DNA of 39,436 bases from Clostridium vitabionis (GCF_015351765.1 NZ_JADKQA010000006.1:49449-88884); one strand, 5' to 3'; shown: positions 1-8,234, numbered from the stretch's first letter. Numbers and translations: made by a program. The notes: generated from the sequence alone by a model not told the origin.

Positions 1-467
1 CAACGCCGGGAGCGCCGACAGATGCAACGCCGGGAGCGCCGACAGATGCAACGCCGGGAGCGCCGACAGAGACATCGACAGGAGCGCAGACAGAGCCATC
101 GACGGAAACGTCCTCTGATCCCACGACTGCGACACCCATGACAGGTTCTTTTCATAACAGTCACGGCGGACATGACCACTCGCGTACAAGTAATTTCGGA
201 GGGGCTAAGACGGTGTCCCAGGCGTACGATGAAGGTGTTGCCGTAGAGAGTAGTGGGGGTGTTGAGAATGTTGAGAGCGGCGCAGGTAATATAATTGAAA
301 GACCTTTTTTGCCTAATAGTAATCCTCAGGGGAGTAAAACGTCTGCCCGCCGCAGGGTATTTACCGGAGATGATTCGCAGGTATGGCTGTATGCTTCAAT
401 CTGCGCGGTTTCCGCGGGGCTTCTAGTAGTGCTTGCTTTCCTAAGAAAAAAATATCAGAAAGAATAA
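1..467 (+). CDS. C-terminal part of a repeat-containing, sortase-type surface protein (5' truncated by window edge)
   Basis: The reading frame is open from base 3 and runs off the left edge, so only the last ~155 residues are visible. It begins with tandem TPGAPTDA octapeptides, continues through a Thr/Ser/Glu-rich stretch and a Gly/His/Ser-rich spacer, and ends with a hydrophobic helix (WLYASICAVSAGLLVVLAFL) followed by RKKYQKE. This order of TGD motif, membrane helix and basic tail is the layout of a cell-wall sorting signal. The motif, RRRVFTGD, lacks the Leu/Pro of canonical LPXTG and the more usual PKTGD or PQTGD of gut Clostridia. The protein is probably exported and anchored at the surface through a Pro/Thr-rich stalk. 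Its N-terminal function cannot be seen. The internal ATG at 138 is not the real start, because the frame is open upstream of it. Confidence 0.75.
   Translation, partial: TPGAPTDATPGAPTDATPGAPTETSTGAQTEPSTETSSDPTTATPMTGSFHNSHGGHDHSRTSNFGGAKTVSQAYDEGVAVESSGGVENVESGAGNIIERPFLPNSNPQGSKTSARRRVFTGDDSQVWLYASICAVSAGLLVVLAFLRKKYQKE
3..70 (+). repeat. 24-bp tandem repeat encoding TPGAPTDA
   Basis: Two complete 24-bp units (3-26 and 27-50) and a 20-bp third unit (51-70) are identical at the DNA level. They are in frame with the surface-protein gene and encode a Pro/Thr/Ala stalk. More copies probably lie to the left of the window. Identity at the base level suggests recent expansion, and copy number may vary between strains. 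Confidence 0.9.
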
Positions 468-551
468 AATGAGATTATCCACATATACCAGGCTGGACGC
501 AAAGGGGCGTTTGCGGAAGAGATAACATGAAATAAGGCAATCTGAGAAGAT

Positions 552-605
552 AAAGCCTTCACCCGATCCTGAAATCCCGGATCGGGTGAAGGCTTTTGGC
601 ATTTT
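552..605. terminator. Bidirectional intrinsic terminator between convergent genes
   Basis: A perfect 18-bp stem (552-569 with 579-596, left arm AAAGCCTTCACCCGATCC) encloses a 9-nt loop and is followed on the plus strand by a T-rich tract near 597-608. The stem ends in AAA/TTT on both sides. It lies between the plus-strand surface-protein gene ending at 467 and the minus-strand antiporter gene ending at 692, so it can serve both. The rest of 468-691 contains no gene, only one isolated DnaA-box-like 9-mer (TTATCCACA, 475-483). Confidence 0.9.
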
Positions 606-691
606 TTGTTCGCCGGCAGCGCTCTCCTGCCTGCCGGCTTATTCCTTTGGCATTTGCCGGGCGATTCGTCATTTCTTACATGCCCAGTAAT

Positions 692-2239
692 TTACTTCGC
701 CGCGGCGGCATTTCCCGCGGTCACCTTTTTGATCACCAGCAGCACAACAACCATCAGCAGGACGCTGAGCGGCAGGCAGAGGATCCAGCTGCGGATAAAT
801 CCGGTGAAGAGGTAGCAGACGAGCGACACAGCGGCGGCGGTCATCGCGTACGGCAGCTGGGTGGACACATGGAGGATGTGATCGCACTGGGCGCCGGCGG
901 AGGCCATGATGGTGGTGTCGGAGATCGGTGAGCAGTGGTCGCCGCAGACGGCGCCGGCCATGCAGGCGGAGATGGAGATGATCATCAGCTCACTGGAGAG
1001 GTCTGCGTTGAACACGTTGACCACGATCGGGATCAGGATGCCGAAGGTTCCCCAGGAGGTTCCGGTCGCGAAGGACAGGAAGCAGCCGATCAGGAAGACA
1101 AATGCCGGGAGCAGGCTCATGAAAGCGTTGTTGTTCGCGACATTGGCCACCAGGTCGGCAACGTACTCGGCGGCGCCGAGGGAGTCGGTCATGGACTTTA
1201 AAGTCCAGGCGAAGGTCAGGATCAGGATAGCCGGAACCATGCTCTTGAAGCCCTCCGGGATGGAGTTCATGCAGTCCTTGAAGGAGAGCACGCCGGTCGC
1301 CAGGTAGAAGACGATCGTCGCGATCAGGGCGACGGAGGAGCCGTAGACGAGGCCGACGGAAGCGTCGGAGTTGGAAAATGCGTCCACGAAGTTTGCCCCG
1401 TCGAAGAAGCCGCCGGTATAGATCATGCCGATGACGCAGCAGAAGATCAGGATCAGGATCGGCAGGACCAGGTGGATGACGCGGCCCTTGCCGGAGACGG
1501 GCGGTGTCGGCTGGTCTTCCGCGCCGGTAAGGCTCGGGTCCGCGGCATGACTGCCCTGGGCGGGTGCCGGGTTCAGGCGGTTGTTCATTTCCGCCAGCTT
1601 CATCGGGCCATAGTCGAAGTTGGCGAAGGTCAGCGTCAGCATCATGGTGATGGTGAGCATCGCGTAGAAATTGTAAGGGATTGCGCGGATAAAGAGCGAG
1701 AGGCCATTTGCCCCCTCGACAAAACCGGTGACGGCCGCGGCCCACGAGGAGATCGGGGCGATGATGCAGACCGGGGCGGCTGTTGCGTCGATCAGGTAGG
1801 CAAGCTTCGCGCGGGAGATGCCGTGCTTGTCGGTCAGCGGCTTCATCACGGAGCCGACGGTCAGACAGTTGAAATAGTCGTCGATGAAGATCAGGCAGCC
1901 GAGGATGATGGTGGCGATCTGGGCGCCCATCTTCGTCTTCACATGCTCGACGGACCAGCGCCCGAACGCGGCGCTCCCGCCGGCGCGGTTCATCAGCATG
2001 ACCATGCTTCCGAGGATGACCAGGAAGACCAGGATGCCGACGTTCCAGGAATCGGACAGCTGGGCGATCATGCCGTCCGTGAAGACGTGCTGGATGGTGC
2101 CGACCGGGTTAAAGCCGGCGTAGAGCAGTCCGCCGGCGACGATGCCGATGAACAGCGAGGAGTAGACCTCCTTGGTGATCAGTGCCAGCCCGATCGCGAT
2201 GACCGGCGGGAGCAGAGACCAGATGGTATTGACAAACAT
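692..2239 (-). CDS. nhaC: NhaC-family Na+/H+ antiporter (possibly an amino/organic-acid exchanger of the same family)
   Basis: This 515-residue protein is almost entirely hydrophobic, with about a dozen predicted membrane helices. The signature CGDHCSPISDTTIMASAGA near residues 432-450 is characteristic of the NhaC/ion-transporter superfamily. These proteins exchange cytoplasmic Na+ for H+, and some relatives exchange malate/lactate or amino acids, so the substrate is uncertain. A hydrophilic loop near residues 220-250 lies between helix groups. I chose the ATG at 2239 because AAGGGGGAG lies 5-13 nt upstream of it and the protein then begins MFVNTIWSLLPP, directly at the first helix. An in-frame extension to 2305 would start before any ribosome site. 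The gene stands alone, transcribed from its own promoter at about 2321-2348. Confidence 0.88.
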   Translation of the reverse strand: MFVNTIWSLLPPVIAIGLALITKEVYSSLFIGIVAGGLLYAGFNPVGTIQHVFTDGMIAQLSDSWNVGILVFLVILGSMVMLMNRAGGSAAFGRWSVEHVKTKMGAQIATIILGCLIFIDDYFNCLTVGSVMKPLTDKHGISRAKLAYLIDATAAPVCIIAPISSWAAAVTGFVEGANGLSLFIRAIPYNFYAMLTITMMLTLTFANFDYGPMKLAEMNNRLNPAPAQGSHAADPSLTGAEDQPTPPVSGKGRVIHLVLPILILIFCCVIGMIYTGGFFDGANFVDAFSNSDASVGLVYGSSVALIATIVFYLATGVLSFKDCMNSIPEGFKSMVPAILILTFAWTLKSMTDSLGAAEYVADLVANVANNNAFMSLLPAFVFLIGCFLSFATGTSWGTFGILIPIVVNVFNADLSSELMIISISACMAGAVCGDHCSPISDTTIMASAGAQCDHILHVSTQLPYAMTAAAVSLVCYLFTGFIRSWILCLPLSVLLMVVVLLVIKKVTAGNAAAAK

Positions 2240-2278
2240 AAACTCCCCCTTCCTGCCCGCCGGAGCCGGCAGGCAAAC

Positions 2279-2303
2279 GCCGCAAAGTATACGGAATTGC
2301 GGC
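2279..2303 (-). promoter_or_regulatory. Stem-loop in the nhaC leader
   Basis: GCCGCAA (2279-2285) pairs with TTGCGGC (2297-2303) around an 11-nt loop in the roughly 75-nt untranslated leader. A second imperfect hairpin (CCTGCC...GGCAGG) lies just upstream of the ribosome-binding site. These could influence translation, but they match no riboswitch I recognise. Confidence 0.4.
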
Positions 2304-2320
2304 AAAATCAGATGATTTTA

Positions 2321-2348
2321 AGTATAATAAAAATACAATGTGTGTCAA
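2321..2348 (-). promoter_or_regulatory. Sigma-A promoter of nhaC
   Basis: Read on the minus strand, TTGACA (2348-2343), a 16-bp spacer and TATACT (2326-2321) give a near-consensus promoter. The expected start is near 2314, about 75 nt before the nhaC start codon. Confidence 0.8.
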
Positions 2349-2396
2349 GACAATTTGCGGAAACCCGGATTTGCATGATTTTTTGGAACTACACTT

Positions 2397-2425
2397 TTAT
2401 CAGTGTCTGCTGTTATGGGTATAGT
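2397..2425 (+). promoter_or_regulatory. Probable promoter of the 55-residue gene
   Basis: TTATCA (2397-2402), 17 bp, then TATAGT (2420-2425), about 30 bp before the start codon of the small gene. It diverges from the nhaC promoter. The match is good but not consensus. Confidence 0.45.
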
Positions 2426-2454
2426 TTAAAAACAATGAGAAAGGAGTTCGGCAT

Positions 2455-2622
2455 ATGTGTCAGATTATGGAAAATATCGTCGCAGATAAGGTGCGCCAGA
2501 TTGTATTGAGTTTAAATGCAAACCACGTGAGTATAGATATAATTGCAGAAAGTACAAAGCTTACAGAAGACCAGGTAAAGCAGATCATTGCAGATAGTAA
2601 AAAAGAGATGGCAGGAGTATAA
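2455..2622 (+). CDS. Small orphan protein (55 aa) with an HTH-like C-terminal half
   Basis: An ATG at 2455 follows AAGGAG (2441-2446) at a spacing of 8 nt and opens a 55-codon frame ending TAA at 2620-2622. The protein starts MCQIMENIVADKVRQIV and continues with two short helices (HVSIDIIAESTKL and TEDQVKQIIADSKKE). The pattern resembles the helical tail ("…SIEDIAEITGLSEEEV…") at the C-terminus of many Rpn/PD-(D/E)XK transposase-like proteins. The gene is clearly AT-richer than its neighbours and uses A-ending codons, unlike the GC-biased genes around it. It may be a free-standing small helix-turn-helix protein or a remnant of a larger acquired gene. No catalytic residues are visible, and I cannot assign a function. 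Confidence 0.6.
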   Translation: MCQIMENIVADKVRQIVLSLNANHVSIDIIAESTKLTEDQVKQIIADSKKEMAGV

Positions 2623-2893
2623 GCTGCTCAATCACTGGTAAGTATTAAACACTAATTAAGGTAGGGTGCAGTTAATGCTGCACTCGTTATCATCATTCCA
2701 ATCATCGTCGGCATCGCTTTTACGGGTATCTCTCCCGCCGGCTGGGACAGATGCCCGCAAATATGGTAAACTGAGTTCAGCCCGGCGCGCGTGGGAACAG
2801 GGAAGGCTTGGCGCGGGGGCAGCGGCAGCAGAGAATATGACCGGCGCAGTGCGCGGCACATAACGGAAAATTGTCTGGATTGAGGAGAACAGG

Positions 2894-3895
2894 ATGGCAG
2901 ACAGGGAGAGAAGGCCGGGGATTCCTTCGGAGGAATTTGCCCGGGCGCAGGATGTGATCCGAAAAATGGGAGAGTATTACAGCGCGAAGGTCGTGGGCCA
3001 GGCGGGGCTTAAGCGGTCGCTGATCGCGGCGGTGCTGGCGGACGGCCACATTCTGCTGGAATCGGTGCCGGGACTCGCCAAGACAACGGCGGCGAAGGCG
3101 GTCGCGGACGCGGTGGCGGGGAGATTTTCCAGGATCCAGTGTACGCCGGACCTTCTGCCGGGGGACATCATCGGCACGCAGATTTACCGGCAGGACACGG
3201 GGAAGTTCGAGACGATCTTCGGCCCGGTGTTCGCCAATTTCGTCCTTCTCGACGAGGTGAACCGGTCCAGCGCGAAGACCCAGAGTGCGATGCTGGAGGC
3301 GATGCAGGAGCGGCAGGTGACCATCGGCGGCCTGACCTACCGGATGCCGAAGGATGTCTTCATCGTCATCGCCACACAGAACCCGATCGAGCAGGAGGGA
3401 ACCTATCCCCTTTCCGAGGCGCAGACGGATCGCTTTATGATTAAGGAAAAGATCGATTACCCGGCGCCGGAGGAGGAAGTGGAGATCCTGAACCGGATTG
3501 AGGCCGGGGCATTTACCCGGACGCCGCCGGTGCTCACGGTCGAGGACCTCGACCGGGCACAGGGGACCTGCGGGAAGGTGTACGCGGATGCCGCGGTGAA
3601 GCGCTACATCGCGATGCTGGTGGACGCGACGAGGCACACGGGGAGCATCCTCAAGCCGGCAAGTGCCGCCTACGTCCGCATGGGCGCGAGCCCGCGCGCG
3701 ACGATCGCCTTCCTCAAGATGGCGAAGGCGGTCGCGCTCATGGCGGGGCGGGACTATGTGACGCCGGACGATGTGAAGGCGGTCCGGTATCCGGTTCTCC
3801 GCCATCGGATTGCCTTGAATTATGCCGCCGCGGCGGATGAGGTGCCGGTGGAGGCGATCATTGACGAGATCGCCGCGAAGGTGCCGACGCCGTGA
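2894..3895 (+). CDS. MoxR-family AAA+ ATPase
   Basis: The 333-residue protein has the full MoxR layout: a Walker A loop VPGLAKTT (residues 58-65), a Walker B FVLLDE (116-121), a sensor-1 IATQNP (159-164), the arginine-finger DRF (179-181) and an all-helical lid. MoxR ATPases act as chaperones that help assemble or insert metal cofactors into partner proteins carrying VWA domains. The gene opens a run of six tightly linked genes that encode exactly such partners (DUF58 and two VWA proteins). A ribosome-binding site, GAGGAG, lies about 6 nt before the ATG. The 270 bp upstream hold only a weak hairpin (2666-2683) and a poor promoter match (GGGACA-17-TAAACT, ending near 2772). Confidence 0.93.
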   Translation: MADRERRPGIPSEEFARAQDVIRKMGEYYSAKVVGQAGLKRSLIAAVLADGHILLESVPGLAKTTAAKAVADAVAGRFSRIQCTPDLLPGDIIGTQIYRQDTGKFETIFGPVFANFVLLDEVNRSSAKTQSAMLEAMQERQVTIGGLTYRMPKDVFIVIATQNPIEQEGTYPLSEAQTDRFMIKEKIDYPAPEEEVEILNRIEAGAFTRTPPVLTVEDLDRAQGTCGKVYADAAVKRYIAMLVDATRHTGSILKPASAAYVRMGASPRATIAFLKMAKAVALMAGRDYVTPDDVKAVRYPVLRHRIALNYAAAADEVPVEAIIDEIAAKVPTP

Positions 3896-3957
3896 CCCGG
3901 TGGCGGAAAGCCGCGGCATGGCGGACAAAATATCGTGGCATGGCGGACGGAGGGAAC

Positions 3958-4851
3958 ATGAGGGAACAGATCCACTATGACTATCTTGCCCGGATCCGCG
4001 GGGCGGTGGCGATCTACACGGAGCGGAGGACCTCCAATATCCTGGACGGCGGCTTCCGTGCCATTTTCCGCGGCAAGAGCATGGAATTTGACGATCTCAA
4101 GGAGTACGTCCCCGGCGACGATATCCGCGACATCGACTGGCGGTCGTCCTCGCGTTCCGGGAAGGTGCTGATCCGCCGCTACGTGGCGGAACGGCGGCAC
4201 AATCTGCTTTTTGTCTGCGGAACCGGCCCGGGGATGACCGGCGATACGGATGCCGGGGAGCGGAAAGCGCACCTGCTCCTGCAGGCCTTCGGCACGGTGG
4301 CGTACCTGGCGGACCGCCAGGGCGCGGATTTCGCCGCTGCCTGCTCGGATGCCCTGGGCACCCGCCTCGGGATGTTCCGCTCCGGTACGGCCGCGCTGGA
4401 GGAGGAGCTGCGGAAGCTCGAAAACCGGGTGGAGGAGAAGCCGAAGGAGACCATCGACCATGTGCTCCGGCGGGCGGTGGATCTCATCCAGCGCCGGATG
4501 GTCATTGTCCTGATCACGGACCTGGACGGCATAGCGCGCCTTGACGAGGCGCTGGTCCGCCGGGTGACGGTCCGGAACGACCTTCTGGTCTTCATCCTGA
4601 CGGACGCCTGGTTCTACGGGGCGGATGTGTACGATGTGGACGGGGGCTGCTATGAGAATGACTTTATTCTCGGGAGCCGGAAGCTGCTTGCGGCGGAGAA
4701 GGCGGAGAGAAAGAAGATCCGGGACAAGGCGGAGCAGATCTTCCGGAAGTACGGTGTCGTCTCCGTCGAGGTCAGCCGGGAGAGCGAGATCATCGACCGG
4801 ACGGTGGAACTCTTTGCCCGCGGGCGCGGGAGAAAGGCCGGGTTTTCATGA
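3958..4851 (+). CDS. DUF58 protein of the MoxR/VWA operon
   Basis: About 297 residues. The family hallmark YVPGDDIRDIDWRSSSRSGK is at residues 50-69, preceded by FRAIFRGKSMEFDDL. DUF58 proteins accompany MoxR ATPases almost universally and contain a VWA-like fold in their C-terminal half. At the position where a metal-binding DxSxS-type motif is expected, this protein reads FVCGTGPGM, so the metal-coordinating aspartate appears to be missing. I favour the ATG at 3958, preceded by GGAGG and matching the usual N-terminus. A longer GTG frame from 3892 would overlap the moxR stop codon. The stop overlaps the next gene as ATGA, so the two are translationally coupled. Confidence 0.88.
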   Translation: MREQIHYDYLARIRGAVAIYTERRTSNILDGGFRAIFRGKSMEFDDLKEYVPGDDIRDIDWRSSSRSGKVLIRRYVAERRHNLLFVCGTGPGMTGDTDAGERKAHLLLQAFGTVAYLADRQGADFAAACSDALGTRLGMFRSGTAALEEELRKLENRVEEKPKETIDHVLRRAVDLIQRRMVIVLITDLDGIARLDEALVRRVTVRNDLLVFILTDAWFYGADVYDVDGGCYENDFILGSRKLLAAEKAERKKIRDKAEQIFRKYGVVSVEVSRESEIIDRTVELFARGRGRKAGFS

Positions 4852-5360
4852 CATTTACCGTGACGGCGGAGCCGTCTCTCCAGTATCTGCACCGCTTTCT
4901 CATTCCCGGGATTCTCGCGCTCCTTCTCGCGATCCTCTGCTTCCGGGCCTGGCGGCGCCTCCTTGGCCGCTATCCGGAGCTCCGGCTTAAGCGCGGGCCG
5001 GCGAAGCCCGCGGGCATCCCGGCGCTCCGCCGGAAGTACCTGGCGATGACCGATGATGCCGAGCGGCGGCTCGCCTCCGGGGAAATGAATGTGCGGGACG
5101 CTTACCGGCGGATGAGCTATATCGCCCGGGCATTTGTCTACGAGGGAACCGGCATCCATGTGCGGGAGCTCACGCTCTCGGAGATTGAGAAGCTCGGGCT
5201 TCCCGAGCTGGAATATCTGGTGCGGGCCTGCTATCCCCCGGAATTTTCGCCCAGGACGCCGGAAAATGCGGCCCGGGGGTTTGCGCTGACAAGAAAGGTG
5301 ATTCGTACATGGAATTTCAATACCCGTCCGTCGCGAAGATCGGGATCCCGGCGGCGTTAG
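4848..5360 (+). CDS. Small single-pass membrane protein of the MoxR/VWA operon, family not recognised
   Basis: 170 residues with one clear membrane helix near residues 17-36 (FLIPGILALLLAILCF), followed by a basic cytoplasmic stretch and a helical soluble domain. In position (between DUF58 and the first VWA gene) and topology it resembles the DUF4381-type accessory proteins of Bat operons, but I see no motif that proves membership. It begins in an ATGA overlap with the DUF58 gene, and its last 52 bp overlap the start of the following VWA gene in another frame. The final ~16 residues (Arg/Ser-rich) are encoded only within this overlap. Such dense packing argues for a single co-translated complex. 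Confidence 0.75.
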   Translation: MTFTVTAEPSLQYLHRFLIPGILALLLAILCFRAWRRLLGRYPELRLKRGPAKPAGIPALRRKYLAMTDDAERRLASGEMNVRDAYRRMSYIARAFVYEGTGIHVRELTLSEIEKLGLPELEYLVRACYPPEFSPRTPENAARGFALTRKVIRTWNFNTRPSRRSGSRRR

Positions 5361-6424
5361 CCGTCATCGGCCTGCTTCTTTTGATCTCGTGGCGCCGAGG
5401 GAGGAGCAGCCCCTACCGGGGCGGTGTCCGCGCCGCGGGTGCTGGCCGGATCCGGAATCTCCCGGTTTACCGGAACCTCCGCCTTGGCGCGCGAATCCTG
5501 TGGGCGGTGCGTCTTCTTTCCCTCACGGCGGCGATTCTCACGGCGGTATTTCTCGCGGCGCGACCGTCGAAAAATGTCACGACGAGGACAGGGGTTAAGA
5601 AGCGGGACATTTTCCTCTGCCTCGATGCCTCCCGGTCGATCTGTGAGCAGAATTACGAGCTGGTGGACCGGCTCGAGGACATTGTCCGCGGGCTTGACGG
5701 CGACCGCATCGGCGTCTCCATCTTCAACACCTCGACGGTCCTCTATGTGCCGATGACGGACGACTATGATTTTGCCATTGAGAAGCTGGAGGAATTAAAG
5801 GTGCTATTTGGCCTGCAGAAGGAATATGAGGAAAAATTCGGACAGTATGAATATTATTCCCAGATTCCGGATGAGGAGATGGAGGAGTTTACATCCCTGG
5901 ATGCGCAGATCGGGTACTATGAGGCCGGCATCCTGGTGGATAATGCGGAGAAGGGAAGCTCGCTGATCGGCGAGGGCCTCGCTACCTGCCTCTACAGCTT
6001 CCCCCGCTACGACCGGGAGCAGCGCACCCGCATGATCCTGCTCTCAACGGACAATGACGAGCAGGCGCTCGAGACGCCGGCGGTGGAGCTGCCGGAGGCG
6101 GCAAATTACTGCAGGAAAGGCGGCGTCACGGTCTTCGGCCTCTTCCCGGGGGAGAGCCGCTTTGACTACGGGGCGGCAAATCGGAGCTACGAGGAGGACA
6201 GGCAGGAGATGCAGAAGGCGGTGGAGGAGACCGGCGGCGCGTTCTACGTGGCGGACGAGAATCTCCCGATCGGGGAGATCCTTGGCCAGATCGAGAAGCA
6301 TGAGGCGATGGCGGTGCGGATGATTTCCACGAGCCGCATGGTGGACCAGCCGGAGGTTCCGGTGATCGCGCTCACCATCTCGCTCCTTGTGACCTTCGGA
6401 ACAGGACTGGTGTTGAAACGATGA
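5309..6424 (+). CDS. VWA-domain membrane protein, BatA-like
   Basis: The 371-residue protein has two N-terminal membrane helices (about residues 9-27 and 63-83), an extracytoplasmic VWA domain and a final helix near 350-370. The metal-ion-dependent adhesion site is present as LDASRS (D106, S108, S110), following the strand RDIFLCL. BatA/BatB proteins are membrane-anchored VWA partners of MoxR. An unusual acidic/Tyr-rich insertion (roughly residues 165-210, for example EYEEKFGQYEYY) sits within the VWA fold. The start lies inside the previous gene, and the stop overlaps the next start as ATGA. Confidence 0.87.
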   Translation: MEFQYPSVAKIGIPAALAVIGLLLLISWRRGRSSPYRGGVRAAGAGRIRNLPVYRNLRLGARILWAVRLLSLTAAILTAVFLAARPSKNVTTRTGVKKRDIFLCLDASRSICEQNYELVDRLEDIVRGLDGDRIGVSIFNTSTVLYVPMTDDYDFAIEKLEELKVLFGLQKEYEEKFGQYEYYSQIPDEEMEEFTSLDAQIGYYEAGILVDNAEKGSSLIGEGLATCLYSFPRYDREQRTRMILLSTDNDEQALETPAVELPEAANYCRKGGVTVFGLFPGESRFDYGAANRSYEEDRQEMQKAVEETGGAFYVADENLPIGEILGQIEKHEAMAVRMISTSRMVDQPEVPVIALTISLLVTFGTGLVLKR

Positions 6425-7395
6425 TAAGACAGCCGATCATTCCCATGGGCGTGATGATTCTGCTCATTCTGGCCATCCTGGTCCCTCTCTGGGCCGGGAT
6501 GGCGGCAAAACCCGGCCTCCGGCGGCATTTTCCCCACGCAGCGTTGGTGACGGCCATTCTTGCCTGCCTTTTTCTCGTCAATTCCCGCCCGATGACGGAG
6601 GAGAAGAAGGCGAATGTGGAAGCGAAAAATGTGGACGTCCTCTTTGTCCTCGACGATACGATGAGCATGTATGCGGAGGACTATACCGGCGGGAAGCCGC
6701 GGATGGCCGGCGCGCGGGCAGCCTGCGGGAAGATCATGCAGGATCTGGACGGGGCAAATTTCGCCGTGATCAAGTTCAATAACATTTCCCAGGTCATGGC
6801 GCCGTTCACCCAGGATGTGGATTCGGTCACGGACGCCCTGGATGCCATCGAGTCCCCGTCCAGCAGCTACGCCAGGGGGACTTCGCTGAATACGCCCCAC
6901 GACGACATGAAGAAGCTGCTGGAATCCTCGGCGAAGAAGCCGGGGCGGATGCAGGTCGTATTCTACCTGAGCGACGGGGAGATCACGGACGGGTCAGGGC
7001 TCGCGGATTTCCGTGACCTTTCGGGGCTCACGGACGGCGGCGCGGTGCTCGGCTTCGGGAGTGCGGATGGCGCCGAGGTGCCGGAGGCGGATGGCGGCTA
7101 TGTCTGGGACTATGAGGGCGGCGGCTATGCTGTCTCGAAGCTCGATGAGGCGACGCTCAGGAAGCTCGCCGCGGAGCTCGGCGTGGACTATATCCATGCG
7201 GAAAATGCGGACGCTGCCGGTTATGTGGACCAGGAGGTGCTCCGGACCGCGGAGACGACGGTGGAGAACTCGGACAAGGTGGTGGTCTACAATGACCGTT
7301 ACTATATTTACCTCCGGCCGATGCTGGGCCTTATGGCAGCGGAACTGTTTCTCGTGATTTTTGGAGATCGTTTTCTATGGCGAAAAAGAAGATGA
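6421..7395 (+). CDS. VWA-domain membrane protein, BatB-like
   Basis: 324 residues: an N-terminal membrane helix (about 9-28), a second near 40-54, a VWA domain from about residue 70, and a C-terminal helix near 300-316 ending in WRKRR. The metal site reads LDDTMSM, a DxTxS variant (D78, T80, S82) of the usual DxSxS. A later FYLSDGE supplies the distal acidic residue region. It is paired with the preceding VWA protein, and both probably project a VWA domain outside the membrane. It overlaps its neighbours at both ends (ATGA at 6421; 19 bp with the TPR gene). Confidence 0.87.
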   Translation: MIRQPIIPMGVMILLILAILVPLWAGMAAKPGLRRHFPHAALVTAILACLFLVNSRPMTEEKKANVEAKNVDVLFVLDDTMSMYAEDYTGGKPRMAGARAACGKIMQDLDGANFAVIKFNNISQVMAPFTQDVDSVTDALDAIESPSSSYARGTSLNTPHDDMKKLLESSAKKPGRMQVVFYLSDGEITDGSGLADFRDLSGLTDGGAVLGFGSADGAEVPEADGGYVWDYEGGGYAVSKLDEATLRKLAAELGVDYIHAENADAAGYVDQEVLRTAETTVENSDKVVVYNDRYYIYLRPMLGLMAAELFLVIFGDRFLWRKRR

Positions 7396-8225
7396 AGAAG
7401 AACGCCCGCTTCGGCGACGGCCTGCTGGCTGCGTTCTACCCGGCGTTCGCCGTGGTCTGCCTGATCCTTGCGGCCGGGATTCTCGGAAAATTCGGGATCA
7501 ACCGCCTGTTCATCCTGTCCGGCGGGAGAAGCGCCGTGTCACGGGCGGCGGAGCGCCTGATTACCGTGCCCGCGGAGCCGGAGGGCTATATTCCCTGGTA
7601 TAACCTGGGCAATGCCGCTGCCGCGCGGGGGGATCTCGCCTCCGCGGAGCAGGATTACGCGAAAGCCCTGGAGTATGGCCCGGCGGACGGCCGGGAGTGC
7701 CCGATCCGGATCAATTATGCCCTCGCGGTGCTCGGCGAGGTGTCCGATGAGGATTATGAGGCGGCGCTTGAGGGGGACGCGGAGAAGAAAGCCTCGGCCG
7801 TCCAGCATCTCAGGAATGCCCGCGGGATCCTGACGGAGCAGGGCTGTGCCGGCGCTTCCGATGATTCGGGGCATAACGCGAAGGCGGAGCAGCTGAAAAA
7901 GGAGATCGACGAGTATCTGAAAAAGCTTGGGGAAGACCCGGGGCAGGATCAGGACAAGGAGAGCGCCGGGGAGAACCAGGATCAGCAGCAGGGCGCTTCC
8001 GGGGACGGGAGCGAGCCGTCTTCCTCTGGGAATGACCGGAAGTCCGGCCGGGAGCAGCGGCTCCAGGAGCAGCTGAACCGGCAGAAGAGCGATGCCCGCC
8101 GCGAGCGCGAGGACGCGCAGGAGCAGTACCGTTCCTGGGGGCAGGCGCCGACGGAGAGCGGCGGCGCGGATGACCGCGGGGACGGCGGCGGAGGGAGCGG
8201 CAATTACACCGGAAGGCAGTGGTAG
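7377..8225 (+). CDS. TPR-domain membrane protein, BatC-like
   Basis: 282 residues. A basic N-terminus (MAKKKMKKN) leads into one membrane helix (about 17-38). One or two TPR units follow around residues 68-105 (PWYNLGNAAAARGDLASAEQ, then DYAKALEYGP). From about residue 175 the chain is a hydrophilic Gln/Asp/Ser/Gly-rich tail without recognisable domains. A short TPR followed by a disordered tail is what BatC-type proteins show at the end of MoxR/VWA operons, where they likely scaffold the VWA partners. It is the last gene of the operon. The GC-rich hairpin region at 8235-8322 follows. Confidence 0.8.
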   Translation: MAKKKMKKNARFGDGLLAAFYPAFAVVCLILAAGILGKFGINRLFILSGGRSAVSRAAERLITVPAEPEGYIPWYNLGNAAAARGDLASAEQDYAKALEYGPADGRECPIRINYALAVLGEVSDEDYEAALEGDAEKKASAVQHLRNARGILTEQGCAGASDDSGHNAKAEQLKKEIDEYLKKLGEDPGQDQDKESAGENQDQQQGASGDGSEPSSSGNDRKSGREQRLQEQLNRQKSDARREREDAQEQYRSWGQAPTESGGADDRGDGGGGSGNYTGRQW

Positions 8226-8234
8226 CGGCTGCCG

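Noticed and set aside
3-70. CRISPR array from tandem 24-bp units
   Set aside because: There are no spacers. The repeats are in frame and encode a Pro/Thr-rich stalk.
596-931. Plus-strand open frames at 596-1307 overlapping nhaC
   Set aside because: They are antisense to the NhaC gene, whose conserved motif is on the minus strand.
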